Origin: Burkholderia singularis
GTDB lineage: Bacteria; Pseudomonadota; Gammaproteobacteria; Burkholderiales; Burkholderiaceae
Length of the DNA stretch: 36,999 nt
NCBI RefSeq assembly: GCF_900176645.1
Contig: NZ_FXAN01000112.1
Coordinates: forward strand, 1 to 36,999
Direction: 5' to 3'
Under the pieces are notes generated by a model. The model saw only the letters and a program-made list of their open reading frames with translations. It was not told the origin of the DNA and did not search any database. A program made the position numbers and the translations under genes. This document shows positions 25,492 to 34,788 of the stretch, piece after piece (the first letter of the stretch is position 1; every line of letters starts with the position of its first letter).

Positions 25492-26676
25492 TCAAAGCGT
25501 TTGCGCGAACAGCTCGCGGCCGATCAGCATCCGGCGGATCTCGCTCGTGCCGGCGCCGATCTCGTAGAGCTTCGCGTCGCGCCATAGACGGCCGACCGGA
25601 TATTCGTTGATGTAGCCGTTGCCGCCGAGAATCTGGATCGCCTCGCCGGCCATCCACGTCGCCTTTTCCGCGGTATAGAGGATCACGCCCGCGCAGTCCT
25701 TGCGCACCTCGCGCAAATGCCCGCCCGACGACGCCGTATCGAGATGGCGCCCGACCGCGTACAGATACGCGCGGCAGGCTTGGAAGGTCGTGTACATATC
25801 GGCGATCTTGCCCTGGATCAGCTGGAATTCGCCGATCGGCTGGCCGAACTGCTTGCGATCGTGGATGTACGGCACCACCGCGTCGAGGCACGCGGCCATG
25901 ATGCCCGTCGGGCCGCCCGCCAGCACTGCCCGCTCGTAGTCGAGGCCGCTCATCAGCACCTTCACGCCGCCGTTCAGCTCGCCGAGGATGTTCTCGGCCG
26001 GCACCTCGACGTCCTGAAACACCAGCTCGCCCGTATGCGAGCCGCGCATGCCGAGCTTGTCGAGCTTTTGCGCGACCGAAAAACCCTTCATGCCCTTCTC
26101 GACGATGAACGCGGTGATGCCGCGCGGGCCGGCGTCGGGCTCGGTCTTCGCGTAGACGACGAGCGTGTCGCAGTCCGGGCCGTTCGTGATCCACATCTTC
26201 GCGCCGTTCAGCACGTAGCGATCGCCGCGCCGGTCCGCGCGCAGCTTCATACTGACGACGTCGGACCCCGCGTTCGGCTCGCTCATCGCGAGCGCGCCGA
26301 CATGCTCGCCCGACACCAGCTTAGGCAGATATTTCTGCTTTTGCGCGTCGGTGCCGTTGCGGTGGATCTGGTTCACGCACAGGTTCGAATGCGCGCCATA
26401 CGACAACCCGACCGATGCCGACGCACGCGAGATCTCCTCCATCGCGACCATGTGCGCGGTGTAACCGAGATTCGCGCCGCCGTATTCTTCGGCAACCGTC
26501 ATCCCGAGCACGCCAAGCTCGCCGAACTTGCGCCACAGATCCATCGGGAACTGATCGGTGCGATCGATTTCCGCCGCGCGCGGCGCGATTTCCTTCGCGG
26601 CGAAATGCGCGACCGCATCGCGCAGCATCTCGATATCTTCACCGAGCATGAAGTTCACGCCAGGCAGGTTGCTCAT
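25492..26676 (-). CDS. liuA: Isovaleryl-CoA dehydrogenase
   Basis: The 394-residue FAD acyl-CoA dehydrogenase converts isovaleryl-CoA to 3-methylcrotonyl-CoA, the first step of the operon's pathway after leucine transamination and decarboxylation. It has acyl-CoA dehydrogenase signatures LAMSEPNAGSDVVSMKL and QILGGNGYINEYPVGRLWRDAK. The Glu in GLDYERAVLAGGP is in the position that acts as catalytic base in isovaleryl-CoA dehydrogenases, distinguishing it from short- and medium-chain enzymes. ATG 26676 is preceded by GGAGGAGAC. It is the first gene of liuABCD. The operator at 26716-26732 lies 40 bp upstream. Confidence 0.96.
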   Translation of the reverse strand: MSNLPGVNFMLGEDIEMLRDAVAHFAAKEIAPRAAEIDRTDQFPMDLWRKFGELGVLGMTVAEEYGGANLGYTAHMVAMEEISRASASVGLSYGAHSNLCVNQIHRNGTDAQKQKYLPKLVSGEHVGALAMSEPNAGSDVVSMKLRADRRGDRYVLNGAKMWITNGPDCDTLVVYAKTEPDAGPRGITAFIVEKGMKGFSVAQKLDKLGMRGSHTGELVFQDVEVPAENILGELNGGVKVLMSGLDYERAVLAGGPTGIMAACLDAVVPYIHDRKQFGQPIGEFQLIQGKIADMYTTFQACRAYLYAVGRHLDTASSGGHLREVRKDCAGVILYTAEKATWMAGEAIQILGGNGYINEYPVGRLWRDAKLYEIGAGTSEIRRMLIGRELFAQTL

Positions 26677-26715
26677 GTCTCCTCCAATGCCAGGAAGTTC
26701 GGCGAAACGCCAGCT

Positions 26716-26732
26716 TCTGAGTGATGCTCAGA
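26716..26732. promoter_or_regulatory. Palindromic operator candidate before liuA
   Basis: TCTGAGTGATGCTCAGA is an inverted repeat (arms TCTGAG and CTCAGA) 40 bp before the liuA start. It nearly matches the second site at 26816-26832 (TCTGAGCGATACTCAAC). Their common core is TGAGYGATRCTCA. This is the likely binding site of the divergent TetR regulator and would repress liuABCD. Confidence 0.75.
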
Positions 26733-26815
26733 TTTGTGCCGCCATAGTTTCAACGCTATATACAGCGAAAATTTTTGCTAGTTTCGCGCGTCGCCCACGC
26801 AATCGTCAATAGTTT

Positions 26816-26832
26816 TCTGAGCGATACTCAAC
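26816..26832. promoter_or_regulatory. Palindromic operator candidate before the TetR gene
   Basis: TCTGAGCGATACTCAAC is the second copy of the TGAGYGATRCTCA palindrome, exactly 100 bp from the first and 58 bp before the TetR start codon. It suggests autoregulation of the regulator. Confidence 0.7.
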
Positions 26833-26889
26833 TATCATCGAAACTGTTCCAATCCTGCACCGGCGACGCGAATCCGCCCTTCTTCCGTT

Positions 26890-27618
26890 ATGAGCACGCC
26901 AGCCAAGACCGACCGTCCCAGCACACCGCGCGCACCCACCGGCCCCAAATCGCAGCAGCGCGTGCAGGACATTCTGCGCGCGGGGCGCGCTGTGTTCGCC
27001 GAAAAAGGTTACGAGCACGCGACGGCCGCCGAGATCGCGCATCGGGTGGGCGTCTCGGAAGCGACCGTATTCAACTACTTTCGCGGCAAACGCGAACTCT
27101 GCGCGCGCGTGATCGCCGATTGGTACGACGAGATCATCGACGCGTTCGAAACCGGCATGCCTCGCGACGCATCGGTACGCCAGCAGTTCGCCTTCATCGT
27201 GCGCACGCACTTGCGGCTGATGCTCGTGCACGGCACCGGGCTGTGCGCGCTCGTGCTGTCCGAGGGGCGCGCGAAGCAGCACGCGCTCGCCGACGAGCTG
27301 AGCGCGCTGCAGCGCCGCTACACCGCGCCGCTGATGGACGTACTCGCGCGCGGCCAGGCAAACGGCCAGGTTCGCGCGGACGTGCCGCTGAGCCTGCTGC
27401 GCTCGCTGGTATTCGGGCCGATGGAGCACGTGCTGTGGGACGCGACGCTCGGCCACCGCAAGCTCGATATCGACGCGACCGCCCAGCAATTGACCGATCT
27501 GCTGTGGGCCGCGCTGCAACCGCCCGAGCCGCAGCGCGAGGCGCTCGCGCGATTTCGCAGCGACGTCGCGGACGCGATGCGCCGGCTCGACGACGCGCAA
27601 CGCGCAAGCGGAGCTTGA
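26890..27618 (+). CDS. liuQ: TetR family repressor of the liu operon (LiuQ type)
   Basis: The 242-residue TetR protein has a DNA-binding domain at about residues 24-70: RVQDILRAGRAVFAEKGYEH, then TAAEIAHRVGVSEATVFNYFRGKREL with the usual recognition helix. The ligand domain (75-215) shows no family-specific motif I recognise. In betaproteobacteria a TetR regulator called LiuQ replaces the MerR-type LiuR as controller of leucine and isovalerate catabolism. The divergent position next to liuA, together with two matching palindromes in the 213-bp gap, supports that identity. The inducer is presumably a pathway acyl-CoA (inference). The Pro-rich first 20 residues are variable. Confidence 0.82.
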   Translation: MSTPAKTDRPSTPRAPTGPKSQQRVQDILRAGRAVFAEKGYEHATAAEIAHRVGVSEATVFNYFRGKRELCARVIADWYDEIIDAFETGMPRDASVRQQFAFIVRTHLRLMLVHGTGLCALVLSEGRAKQHALADELSALQRRYTAPLMDVLARGQANGQVRADVPLSLLRSLVFGPMEHVLWDATLGHRKLDIDATAQQLTDLLWAALQPPEPQREALARFRSDVADAMRRLDDAQRASGA

Positions 27619-27701
27619 TTCGATACGCGCCCGATTCGACGAGACGGGCGCAATGTGAGACGATACGCGGCCGTTGGATTCTCGTTTCTCCGTTCGTCCG
27701 C

Positions 27702-28343
27702 ATGAAGTTTTCGATGTCAAATGCGGCCCTGGCCATCTCGCTGCTGAGCCCAGCCTATGCGAGCGCGCAACCGCTTGGCCAGCCGCAACCGGGCACGACG
27801 CGGCAACAACCGCCGTCGCCCCGCCATCCGTCGCCGTCCACTCACGCTCACTCGGCCGCGCTGCGCACGGTCCCACGCGCGGCCGCCGCGCCGGCCGCCT
27901 ACGCTGCGCGCGCCGCGTCGTCGAGCGTCGAAGCGTCCCACGCGCAATATGCCGCGCCGTTGCAGCGCAACTTCGCGCACGCGCAGGAATATGGCCGGCT
28001 CGACGAATGCGACAAGCTCGCATCGCAAATCGACAATCTGATGCGCGCGAGTACGCCGGGAGCGCCTGCCCCGCCGCTGTCGCTGCGCGCACCGGGCGCG
28101 GCTTACGATCCCGCACCGTGGGTGATTCCTGCCGCGCCCGTCTATCTCCCGCCGCCGTCCAGGCCGCTGCCCAAGCAGCAAGGCCGCACGCCGCCGAACG
28201 TGCCGCCGGCATACCCGTCCGCGCTGCATCACGATCCCGCCGCCTTTCCCATGACGGAAAAAGACAAGAAGCAGCAACGCGAGCGCAGCGACAGGCAGGC
28301 CGAGCTGGAAGCCCGCTACCGGCAGCTGAACTGCCGCCCATAG
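27702..28343 (+). CDS. Exported proline/alanine-rich protein, function unknown
   Basis: The 213-residue protein begins MKFSMSNAALAISLLSPAYASAQ, a Sec signal peptide with likely cleavage after ASA (about residue 22). The mature part is rich in Pro, Ala and Gln up to residue 80. A short segment with YAAPLQRNFAHAQEYGRLDECDKLASQIDNLMRA (about 85-118) follows, then a Pro-rich linker. The charged C-terminus MTEKDKKQQRERSDRQAELE may be helical. Two Cys (in DECDK and LNCRP) might pair. I recognise no family. The reading frame continues upstream to 26775, but the signal peptide fixes the start. It is about 80 bp after liuQ, possibly in the same transcript. Confidence 0.65.
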   Translation: MKFSMSNAALAISLLSPAYASAQPLGQPQPGTTRQQPPSPRHPSPSTHAHSAALRTVPRAAAAPAAYAARAASSSVEASHAQYAAPLQRNFAHAQEYGRLDECDKLASQIDNLMRASTPGAPAPPLSLRAPGAAYDPAPWVIPAAPVYLPPPSRPLPKQQGRTPPNVPPAYPSALHHDPAAFPMTEKDKKQQRERSDRQAELEARYRQLNCRP

Positions 28344-28448
28344 CCGGCAAACGGCCGGGCGCGGCCCGAGCGCGTTCGCGCGTCAACCAGTAAGATGGTG
28401 CCGATCGCGGCGCGCTTCCGCGCCGCGCCCATCGAGTCCATTCCATTC

Positions 28449-29462
28449 ATGACCGACAGCCATCTGACAGCCGCGCTCGCGTCACACTTTGCGCGCGTCG
28501 CGCTCGGCCACCTGACGCGCGAATACCCGAACCGGATCACGCATTCGCTCGCCGGGCCACAAGACGTGCGCAGCCCGCGCGAGTTGCATCCGATCTTCTA
28601 CGGCAGCTATGACTGGCATTCTTGCGTGCACGGCTATTGGCTCGTCACGCATCTGATCGAGCGCTTTCCGGATTTGCCGGAAGCAGCGCGCATCGCATCG
28701 GTCGTCGACGAGCATTTCACCGCCGCCAACGCCGCCGGCGAAGCGGCCTACCTACGCTTGCCGCACAACCGCAATTTCGAGCGCCCTTATGGCTGGGCGT
28801 GGCTGCTCGCGTTGTCCGCGCAACTCGCGTCGATGCGCTCGGCGCAAGCGCAGCGCTGGTGCGCGACGCTCGCGCCGCTCACGGGTATCGTCGTCGAGCG
28901 CTTCGTCGAGTTTCTGCCGAAGGCGACTTATCCGGTGCGCGTCGGCACGCACTTCAATACGTCGTTCGCGCTGTCGCTCGCGCTCGATTTCGCGCGCGTC
29001 ACCCAGCATGCGGCGCTGGATGCGCTGATCGTCGAGACCGCGCGCCGTTGGCATCTGCGCGATGCGCACTGCCAAGCCTGGGAGCCGGGCGGCGACGAGT
29101 TCCTGTCGCCTGCGCTGATGGAAGCGGAGCTGATGCGACGCGTGTTGCCCGCCGACGAATTCCTGCCGTGGTTCAACGCATTTCTGCCGGCACTCGCTGC
29201 ACGCGAACCCGCGACGCTATTCACGCCGGCGACCGTCACCGACCGCAGCGACGGCAAAATCGCCCACCTCGACGGGCTGAACCTGAGCCGAGCATGGTGC
29301 CAGCGCTCGCTCGCGCGAGCGCTGCCGCACGACGATCCCCGCCGGGCCGTGCTCGCCGAGGCGGCCGAACGGCATCTGGCGAGCGCGCTGCCGCACGTGA
29401 CGGGCGACTACATGGGCGAGCACTGGCTCGCGTCGTTCGCGACGCTCGCGCTGGAAGCATAA
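28449..29462 (+). CDS. DUF2891 family protein
   Basis: The 337-residue soluble protein begins MTDSHLTAALASHFARVALG. It carries HPIFYGSYDWHSCVHGYWLV, RPYGWAWLLALSAQL, GTHFNTSFALSLALDFAR, WEPGGDEFLSPALMEAELM and LDGLNLSRAWC. I recall this set as DUF2891, an alpha-helical family of about 340 residues. The conserved aromatic, His and Glu residues, and the all-helical pattern of six-hairpin-like repeats, suggest an alpha/alpha-toroid hydrolase or isomerase of sugars. This has not been shown to my knowledge. An 18-codon extension to 28395 is possible but lacks the conserved start. There is no signal peptide. Neighbours do not indicate a pathway. Confidence 0.8.
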   Translation: MTDSHLTAALASHFARVALGHLTREYPNRITHSLAGPQDVRSPRELHPIFYGSYDWHSCVHGYWLVTHLIERFPDLPEAARIASVVDEHFTAANAAGEAAYLRLPHNRNFERPYGWAWLLALSAQLASMRSAQAQRWCATLAPLTGIVVERFVEFLPKATYPVRVGTHFNTSFALSLALDFARVTQHAALDALIVETARRWHLRDAHCQAWEPGGDEFLSPALMEAELMRRVLPADEFLPWFNAFLPALAAREPATLFTPATVTDRSDGKIAHLDGLNLSRAWCQRSLARALPHDDPRRAVLAEAAERHLASALPHVTGDYMGEHWLASFATLALEA

Positions 29463-29708
29463 GGCGGCATGCGGATGCCGCCGGCCGGGTCGCGCCGGCA
29501 AGCCGTCCGTGCAGGCAACCGCCGATGACGGCGGCTTCGGCCGCCGGGCAAGTTGGTATGGGCGCGTGAAGCCGCCGGATTCGAGCATCGCGTCGCGTTC
29601 GGCGCGGCTCAACACACAATTCGCGATCGCGCCGCGGCCCGGCAGGCAAACCGGCCGCCGCAAGCGTGCCGGCGGCACGCATCGGCCCCGCGCGAATCAT
29701 CCGCCGGA

Positions 29709-31166
29709 TCAGCCCGATATCGCCTCGAGCGCGATGCCTTTCGTGCGCGGCCCCATCAACCCGATCGCGGACATGACGATCGCCATCGCGGCTGCGATAA
29801 ACACGAACACGCCCGCCGTGCCGAATCCCTTCAACACGGCCGCGATCGCAAAAGACGTGAAGATCGCCGAAAACCGGCTCCACGAATAAACGAAACCGAC
29901 GGCTCGCGCACGGATCGCCGTGGGAAACAGCTCCGCCTGATAAGCGTGGAAGCTGTACGACAGGATGTTGTTCGCAAGCGTCAGCCCCACGCCCAGCGCA
30001 ACCAGCAGCCACGCCGATGACGTCTGGCTGAACAGCAGCCCGCAGACCATCGCTGCTCCCGCCATCGCGACGATCACGGTCTTGCGCTCGAAACGGTCGG
30101 CGATCGCGAGGCCAATCAGCGGGCCAATGGGCGCGGCGAGCGCGATCACGCTCGAATACAGCAGGCTCGTCGTCACGGTGATCCCCTGCTTGACGAGCAG
30201 CGTCGGCACCCAGTTCGCGAAACCGTAGAAACCGACGGTCTGAAACACGTTGAACACCGTCATCATCAGCGTGCGCTTGCGATACGGCGGCACCCACATC
30301 GCGCTGAAGCGGCCGCGCGGCGCGACCGGCTCGGCGGGCCCGGGCGGCGGCAGCGGCCGGCCATGCTCGGCCTCGACCTTGGCCTCCAGCGCCGCGAGCA
30401 CGCGCTCGGCCTCGTCGAGCCTACCCTGCTGCGCGAGCCAGCGCGGGCTCTCCGGCAACTGACGGCGAATCCACCAGACGAAAATCGCACCGTGCGCGCC
30501 GATCAGCACGACCCAGCGCCAGCCGTCGATGCCGAACGGCGCGCGCGGCACGAGCAGATAAGCGAGCAGCGCGACGACGGGCACCGCCACGAAGCCGACC
30601 GCTTGCTCGCAGGCGAACGCGCGCCCGCGGATCTGCTTGGGCACAAGCTCCGAAATGTACGTGCCGATCGTCACCATCTCGACGCCGAGTCCGAGCCCGA
30701 CGACGAAGCGCCAGAAATTGACGCCCGCGGCCGTGTGCTGGAACGCCATCACGACGTTCGCGGCCGTATAGGCCAGCAGCGAATACGTGAACACCGCACG
30801 GCGCCCGAAGCGATCGGCGAGAAAGCCGCACGCGATCGTGCCAACGAACAGCCCCGCGAACAATGCGGCGATGAAGCTCGCGATGCCCGTGGTGCCGAAC
30901 AGGCCATGCGTCGTCGCGGTAAAGAGGCCGCTTTTCAAGAGACCGGGCGCGACGTAGCCGCTGTACAACAGATCGTAGAGTTCGAAGAAGAAGCCCAGGC
31001 TCAGCAGCACGACGAGTTTCCAGACGCTGCGCGTGGGCGGCAGGCGGTCCAGGCGCGCCGCGATGGCGCCGGCGTCGAGCGCCGCCGCATGCGTCGGATT
31101 CGTCGCCGGTGCACGCCCGGACGCAGGCTCGGGCGGCGTGCGCGGGTCGCTATCCGTTGAGATCAT
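29709..31166 (-). CDS. MFS transporter (sugar/organic acid:proton symporter type)
   Basis: The 485-residue transporter of the major facilitator superfamily has about twelve hydrophobic segments from residue 47 on, after an Ala/Pro-rich cytoplasmic N-terminus. The loop 2-3 signature GFLADRFGRRAVF and its second-half partner LAIADRFERKTV are visible. LPESPRWLAQQGRLDEAERVL after segment 6 matches the PESPRWL motif of the sugar-porter and metabolite:H+ symporter families. The substrate is not evident; candidates are sugars, nicotinate-like acids or aromatic acids. ATG 31166 follows GGAG at about 10 bases. The gene is divergent from the TonB-dependent receptor at 31710, and the two may carry one substrate across inner and outer membranes. 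Confidence 0.85.
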   Translation of the reverse strand: MISTDSDPRTPPEPASGRAPATNPTHAAALDAGAIAARLDRLPPTRSVWKLVVLLSLGFFFELYDLLYSGYVAPGLLKSGLFTATTHGLFGTTGIASFIAALFAGLFVGTIACGFLADRFGRRAVFTYSLLAYTAANVVMAFQHTAAGVNFWRFVVGLGLGVEMVTIGTYISELVPKQIRGRAFACEQAVGFVAVPVVALLAYLLVPRAPFGIDGWRWVVLIGAHGAIFVWWIRRQLPESPRWLAQQGRLDEAERVLAALEAKVEAEHGRPLPPPGPAEPVAPRGRFSAMWVPPYRKRTLMMTVFNVFQTVGFYGFANWVPTLLVKQGITVTTSLLYSSVIALAAPIGPLIGLAIADRFERKTVIVAMAGAAMVCGLLFSQTSSAWLLVALGVGLTLANNILSYSFHAYQAELFPTAIRARAVGFVYSWSRFSAIFTSFAIAAVLKGFGTAGVFVFIAAAMAIVMSAIGLMGPRTKGIALEAISG

Positions 31167-31709
31167 GCGGGAGTGTCTCCAGATTCCAGATTCGTGTCGT
31201 TGTCGTGTGCCGTGCCGCCGCGGTATCGCCTTCGCTCGTGCCGCCGGCCTGTCGGCCTACCAGTCTGTCGGCCTATTGCCGGCGCGCCGTTGTGAGGGCG
31301 GCATGCGGCCGCGCGGCTGCCGGGTTCGCGCATTGTACCGGGGATGCCCGTCGCGCCATCACGGCGCATGCCGGCGTGCGGCATGCTCAGCACAAGACAC
31401 ACCGTGCCGCCAACATTCGAAATATCACATTCATAGCAGAAAAGATCGTTTGATCCGGGATTTCTCTGTCGCTAGAGTCCTCCCCACGCGTCGCCGGACG
31501 CGCGTCTCGAAGCGCGCGCCGGGCAACGTCAAGCAATAGTCTGCTCTCGATTCGCGTGTCGCGGTTCGATCGGCGTCCTGATCGACACGCAGACCGGATC
31601 GTCACGAGCAGGGGGGGTTGTCGCGCGCCGCCGCATCGCCGCTCGCCCGGCGACGCCGGGGCCGGGCGGCAGCCGTATGACCTGTCGGTCTGGTCGTCGA
31701 TAAAACAAT
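31167..31709. other. 543-bp divergent intergenic region between MFS transporter and TonB receptor genes
   Basis: No credible gene. A 10-bp direct repeat TGTCGGCCTA occurs at about 31250 and 31266. A locally AT-richer stretch (about 31415-31460, including ATATCACATTCATAG) is the best place for a promoter. I see no clear operator or terminator. Confidence 0.45.
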
Positions 31710-34550
31710 ATGAACCCGCTTCACGAACCACTATCCTTTACGAGGAGGGGCGCGCTCGCGCTCGGCCTGTCCTTGATGTTGTTCGCCATGCCCCCGGCCG
31801 GCGCGCAACCAACACAAGCGCCGGCCGGCACGGCTGCCGGTGCGTCCGGCGCGGCCAGCGCCACCGCGGCAACGGCGGCATCCGGCACGGCCGCCGCCGC
31901 GCGCGAAACGCCCGCGCAGCAGCCGGTTGCGTCGCTCAAGCAATTCGTCGTGACGGGATCGCGGATTCCGCGCACCGAAAAGGAAGGCTCGACGCCCGTG
32001 ACGGTGATCACCGGCAAGGAGCTCGACGAAAAAGGCTACCGCAACGTCTTCGACGCGCTCCAGCAGCAGACGCAAAATACCGGCTTCACGCAGGGCTCGG
32101 ACTACGGCAACACGTTCACGCCGGCGGCCAACGCGATCAGCCTGCGCGGGCTCGGGCCGAACCACACGCTCGTATTGATCGACGGCCACCGGCTCGCCGA
32201 TTATCCGATCGCCTATGACGGCAACGTGAATTTCACCAATCTCGCGAACATTCCGTCCGCGATGGTCGAGCGCATCGAGATCCTGAACGGCGCGGCGTCC
32301 GCCGTGTACGGCTCCGATGCGATCGCGGGCGTCGTCAACATCATCATGAAGAAGCACATCAACGGCGTCGAGGTCAACGTCAAGGGCGGCGGCGCGACGC
32401 GCGGCGGCGGCGAAAACGGCCGGCTGCAAATCACGGGCGGCAAGGAACTCGGCGACTTGAGCGCGGTGTTCGGCCTGGAAGTCAGCAAGACCCGGCCGAT
32501 CTGGGCACGCGAGCGCGACTTCATGTCGTCGGAGACGCTCGAAGGCGAGACGCCGAGAATCGTCTGGTCGCGCCGCAACCTCGACACCGGCAAGTACTTC
32601 AACGCGTCCGGCCCGTGCAGCGCGCTCAACGGCATCGGCGCGTTCGGCGGCTCCGTGTCGAGCGTCACCGGCGGCAAGGGCACATACTGCGGCTCGGGCC
32701 AGGCGCTGCCGGCGTACTGGACCACGCAGACCGACAATAGCAGCGAAAACCTGTACGGCGGCGTCGAATACCGGCTCAACGAACACGCCACGCTGTTCGG
32801 CTCGGTGTCGGCCGCGTTCAACCAGACGGAGAACAATACGCGCGGCCCGAACTGGACGTCGCTCGGCGGATCGACCGGCTATTTCCACAATGCGCTGACG
32901 GACGCGAACGAGCAATGGACCAAGCGCTTCTCTCCCGAGGAAATCGGCGGCGTGACGAACTGGAACAAGCGCTGGGACGATCGCTTCGGCAACCTGATTA
33001 CCGGCATTCGCGGCACGGTGCCCGGCACCGGCACCTGGAACTACGAGTTGTCATATAGCGCATCCGGCTATCAGAGCCGCGCGACGCGACCGATCCTGCG
33101 CGCCGGCATCGATTCGTACTTCCTCGGCCCGCAACTCGGCACGACCGCCGACGGCACGCCGATCTACGCGCCCGATCCGTCGCGCTTCTCGTCGCCCGTC
33201 ACGCCCGGCCAATTCAGCTCGCTGTACGGCCAGTCGAGCAACCAGAACAACACGTGGACGCAGACGGTCAGCCTGTCCGGCAACGGCGAGCTGTTCAAAC
33301 TGCCGGCGGGCGCGGTCAAGGCCGCGGGCGTGATCGAGTACGGCACGCAAGGCTTCAGCAACACGGTCGACTCCGCGCTCAATCAAGGCGCGTACTACAA
33401 CCAAAACGGCATCTACGGCGCGAGCGGCAACCGCAAGCGCTATGCGGCCGAATTCGAGCTGCGCATCCCCGTGTTCAAGCAGCTGATCGCGAACGTCGCG
33501 ACCCGCTACGACGACTATTCGTTTGCCGGCACGCGCAATCACAAGTTCACCTACGATCTGGGCATCGAATACCGGCCGCTGCGCGAGCTGCTGTTGCGCG
33601 GCAATTACGGAACGAGCTTTCGCGCGCCGGACATGAACTACATCTTCCAGGCCCCGACGAAAGGCTATTTCGAATCGACCACGGACTACTACCGCTGCGC
33701 GCAGTCGGGGCAGCCGATCGCATCATGCCAGTATGCGCGGGTATCGCCCGGCTCCAATTTCGTGCAGATGGGCAATCACAATCTGAAGCCGGAAAACGGC
33801 AAGTCGTGGAGCGCGGGTTTCGTGCTCGCGCCGACGCCGGACATCGATCTATCGGCCGATTACTACAACATCCGGATCGACAATCTCGTCACCAACATCG
33901 ATCCGGACAACCTGCTGCGCACCGAATCGGCGTGCCGCAGCGGGCAATTGAACGCCAACTCGGTCGACTGCCAGGACGCGCTGCGCCGCGTGGTCCGCAA
34001 CCCGCTGACGGCCGTGCTCGATCCGGGCGCGATCAATACGATTCTCGTGAATCCGATCAACGCCGCGATGGAAAAAACCACCGGCTTCGATCTGACCGGC
34101 AAGTGGCGTTTCCGGCTGCGCGGCTGGGGCACGCTGCTGTGGACCGTCAATTTCACGAAGGTGCTGAGCCACAAGTATCAGGAGAACGCGGGCGGCGCGG
34201 TGGTGGACGTGCTGCACTCGCTGCAAAACCCCACCGGCAACCCCGAATGGCCCGACAAGCTGATGACGAGCGTCACGTGGTCACTGCCGAAATGGACGAC
34301 GACCGTGCAGGTCGAGCGCTACGGCAAAGTGCCCAATGCCGCACAGACCGCGTATCTGTCGCCGACGACGCTCGCGAACCTGAGCGTGTCGCATCAATTC
34401 ACGAAGGACACGTCGCTGACGCTTGTCGTCAATAACGTGTTCGATACGATCAAGCACGACGATTCGAGTGGATGGCCTTACTACCCGGTCGGCTACTACA
34501 TGCCTTACGGGCGCACGGTTTGGCTGGAGTTCGCGCACCGGTTCAACTAA
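31710..34550 (+). CDS. TonB-dependent outer membrane receptor
   Basis: The 946-residue receptor begins with a signal peptide (MNPLHEPLSFTRRGALALGL..., cleavage near Ala-Gly-Ala-Gln about residue 32) and an Ala-rich linker. A TonB-box-like FVVTGSRIPR lies at about 80. The plug domain (about 90-200) has TPVTVITGKEL, ISLRGLGPNHTLVLIDGHRL and VERIEILNGAASAVYGSDAIAGVVNIIMKK. The barrel ends in a C-terminal aromatic motif (LEFAHRFN). Several extracellular-loop cysteine pairs (PCSALNG with TYCGSG; YRCAQSG with ASCQYA; SACRSG with VDCQDA) are typical of large TonB receptors that import carbohydrates or peptides rather than simple siderophores. It imports an unknown substrate using TonB energy. No Shine-Dalgarno is clear. 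It is divergent from an MFS transporter, and no Fur-type site is recognised. Confidence 0.92.
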   Translation: MNPLHEPLSFTRRGALALGLSLMLFAMPPAGAQPTQAPAGTAAGASGAASATAATAASGTAAAARETPAQQPVASLKQFVVTGSRIPRTEKEGSTPVTVITGKELDEKGYRNVFDALQQQTQNTGFTQGSDYGNTFTPAANAISLRGLGPNHTLVLIDGHRLADYPIAYDGNVNFTNLANIPSAMVERIEILNGAASAVYGSDAIAGVVNIIMKKHINGVEVNVKGGGATRGGGENGRLQITGGKELGDLSAVFGLEVSKTRPIWARERDFMSSETLEGETPRIVWSRRNLDTGKYFNASGPCSALNGIGAFGGSVSSVTGGKGTYCGSGQALPAYWTTQTDNSSENLYGGVEYRLNEHATLFGSVSAAFNQTENNTRGPNWTSLGGSTGYFHNALTDANEQWTKRFSPEEIGGVTNWNKRWDDRFGNLITGIRGTVPGTGTWNYELSYSASGYQSRATRPILRAGIDSYFLGPQLGTTADGTPIYAPDPSRFSSPVTPGQFSSLYGQSSNQNNTWTQTVSLSGNGELFKLPAGAVKAAGVIEYGTQGFSNTVDSALNQGAYYNQNGIYGASGNRKRYAAEFELRIPVFKQLIANVATRYDDYSFAGTRNHKFTYDLGIEYRPLRELLLRGNYGTSFRAPDMNYIFQAPTKGYFESTTDYYRCAQSGQPIASCQYARVSPGSNFVQMGNHNLKPENGKSWSAGFVLAPTPDIDLSADYYNIRIDNLVTNIDPDNLLRTESACRSGQLNANSVDCQDALRRVVRNPLTAVLDPGAINTILVNPINAAMEKTTGFDLTGKWRFRLRGWGTLLWTVNFTKVLSHKYQENAGGAVVDVLHSLQNPTGNPEWPDKLMTSVTWSLPKWTTTVQVERYGKVPNAAQTAYLSPTTLANLSVSHQFTKDTSLTLVVNNVFDTIKHDDSSGWPYYPVGYYMPYGRTVWLEFAHRFN

Positions 34551-34788
34551 GCGGCGCGTGCCGCGCGGCTGGTATGCGCACGGCTGGCGTGCCGGCGGCT
34601 GGCGGCCGGCGACCCTATAGAGAATGGCGGCGCCCCCGCCGCGGCGCACGGCCGCGAACGAACGGTGCCCGATGTGCCGCCCACTCGCTGTGGCGTCCGA
34701 TGTATCGCCGCCCGATGCGTCGCCGCCATGCGCACAGCGCGCGTTCACGCGTTGGCCAGCATGCTCGCCTGCCAATACGCCGCCACGC

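Noticed and set aside
21563..25610. Several plus-strand frames of 300-586 codons across the liu operon
   Set aside because: They mirror liuB, liuC and liuD, have biased composition (Arg, His, Ala) and lack recognisable domains.
26775..27701. Upstream extension of the exported protein frame across the TetR gene
   Set aside because: It overlaps a clear TetR gene in another frame; the signal peptide at 27702 marks the true start.
31710..31800. Twin-arginine-like TRRGALALG in the TonB receptor signal peptide
   Set aside because: Outer membrane receptors use the Sec pathway, and the motif lacks the usual Phe-Leu-Lys context.
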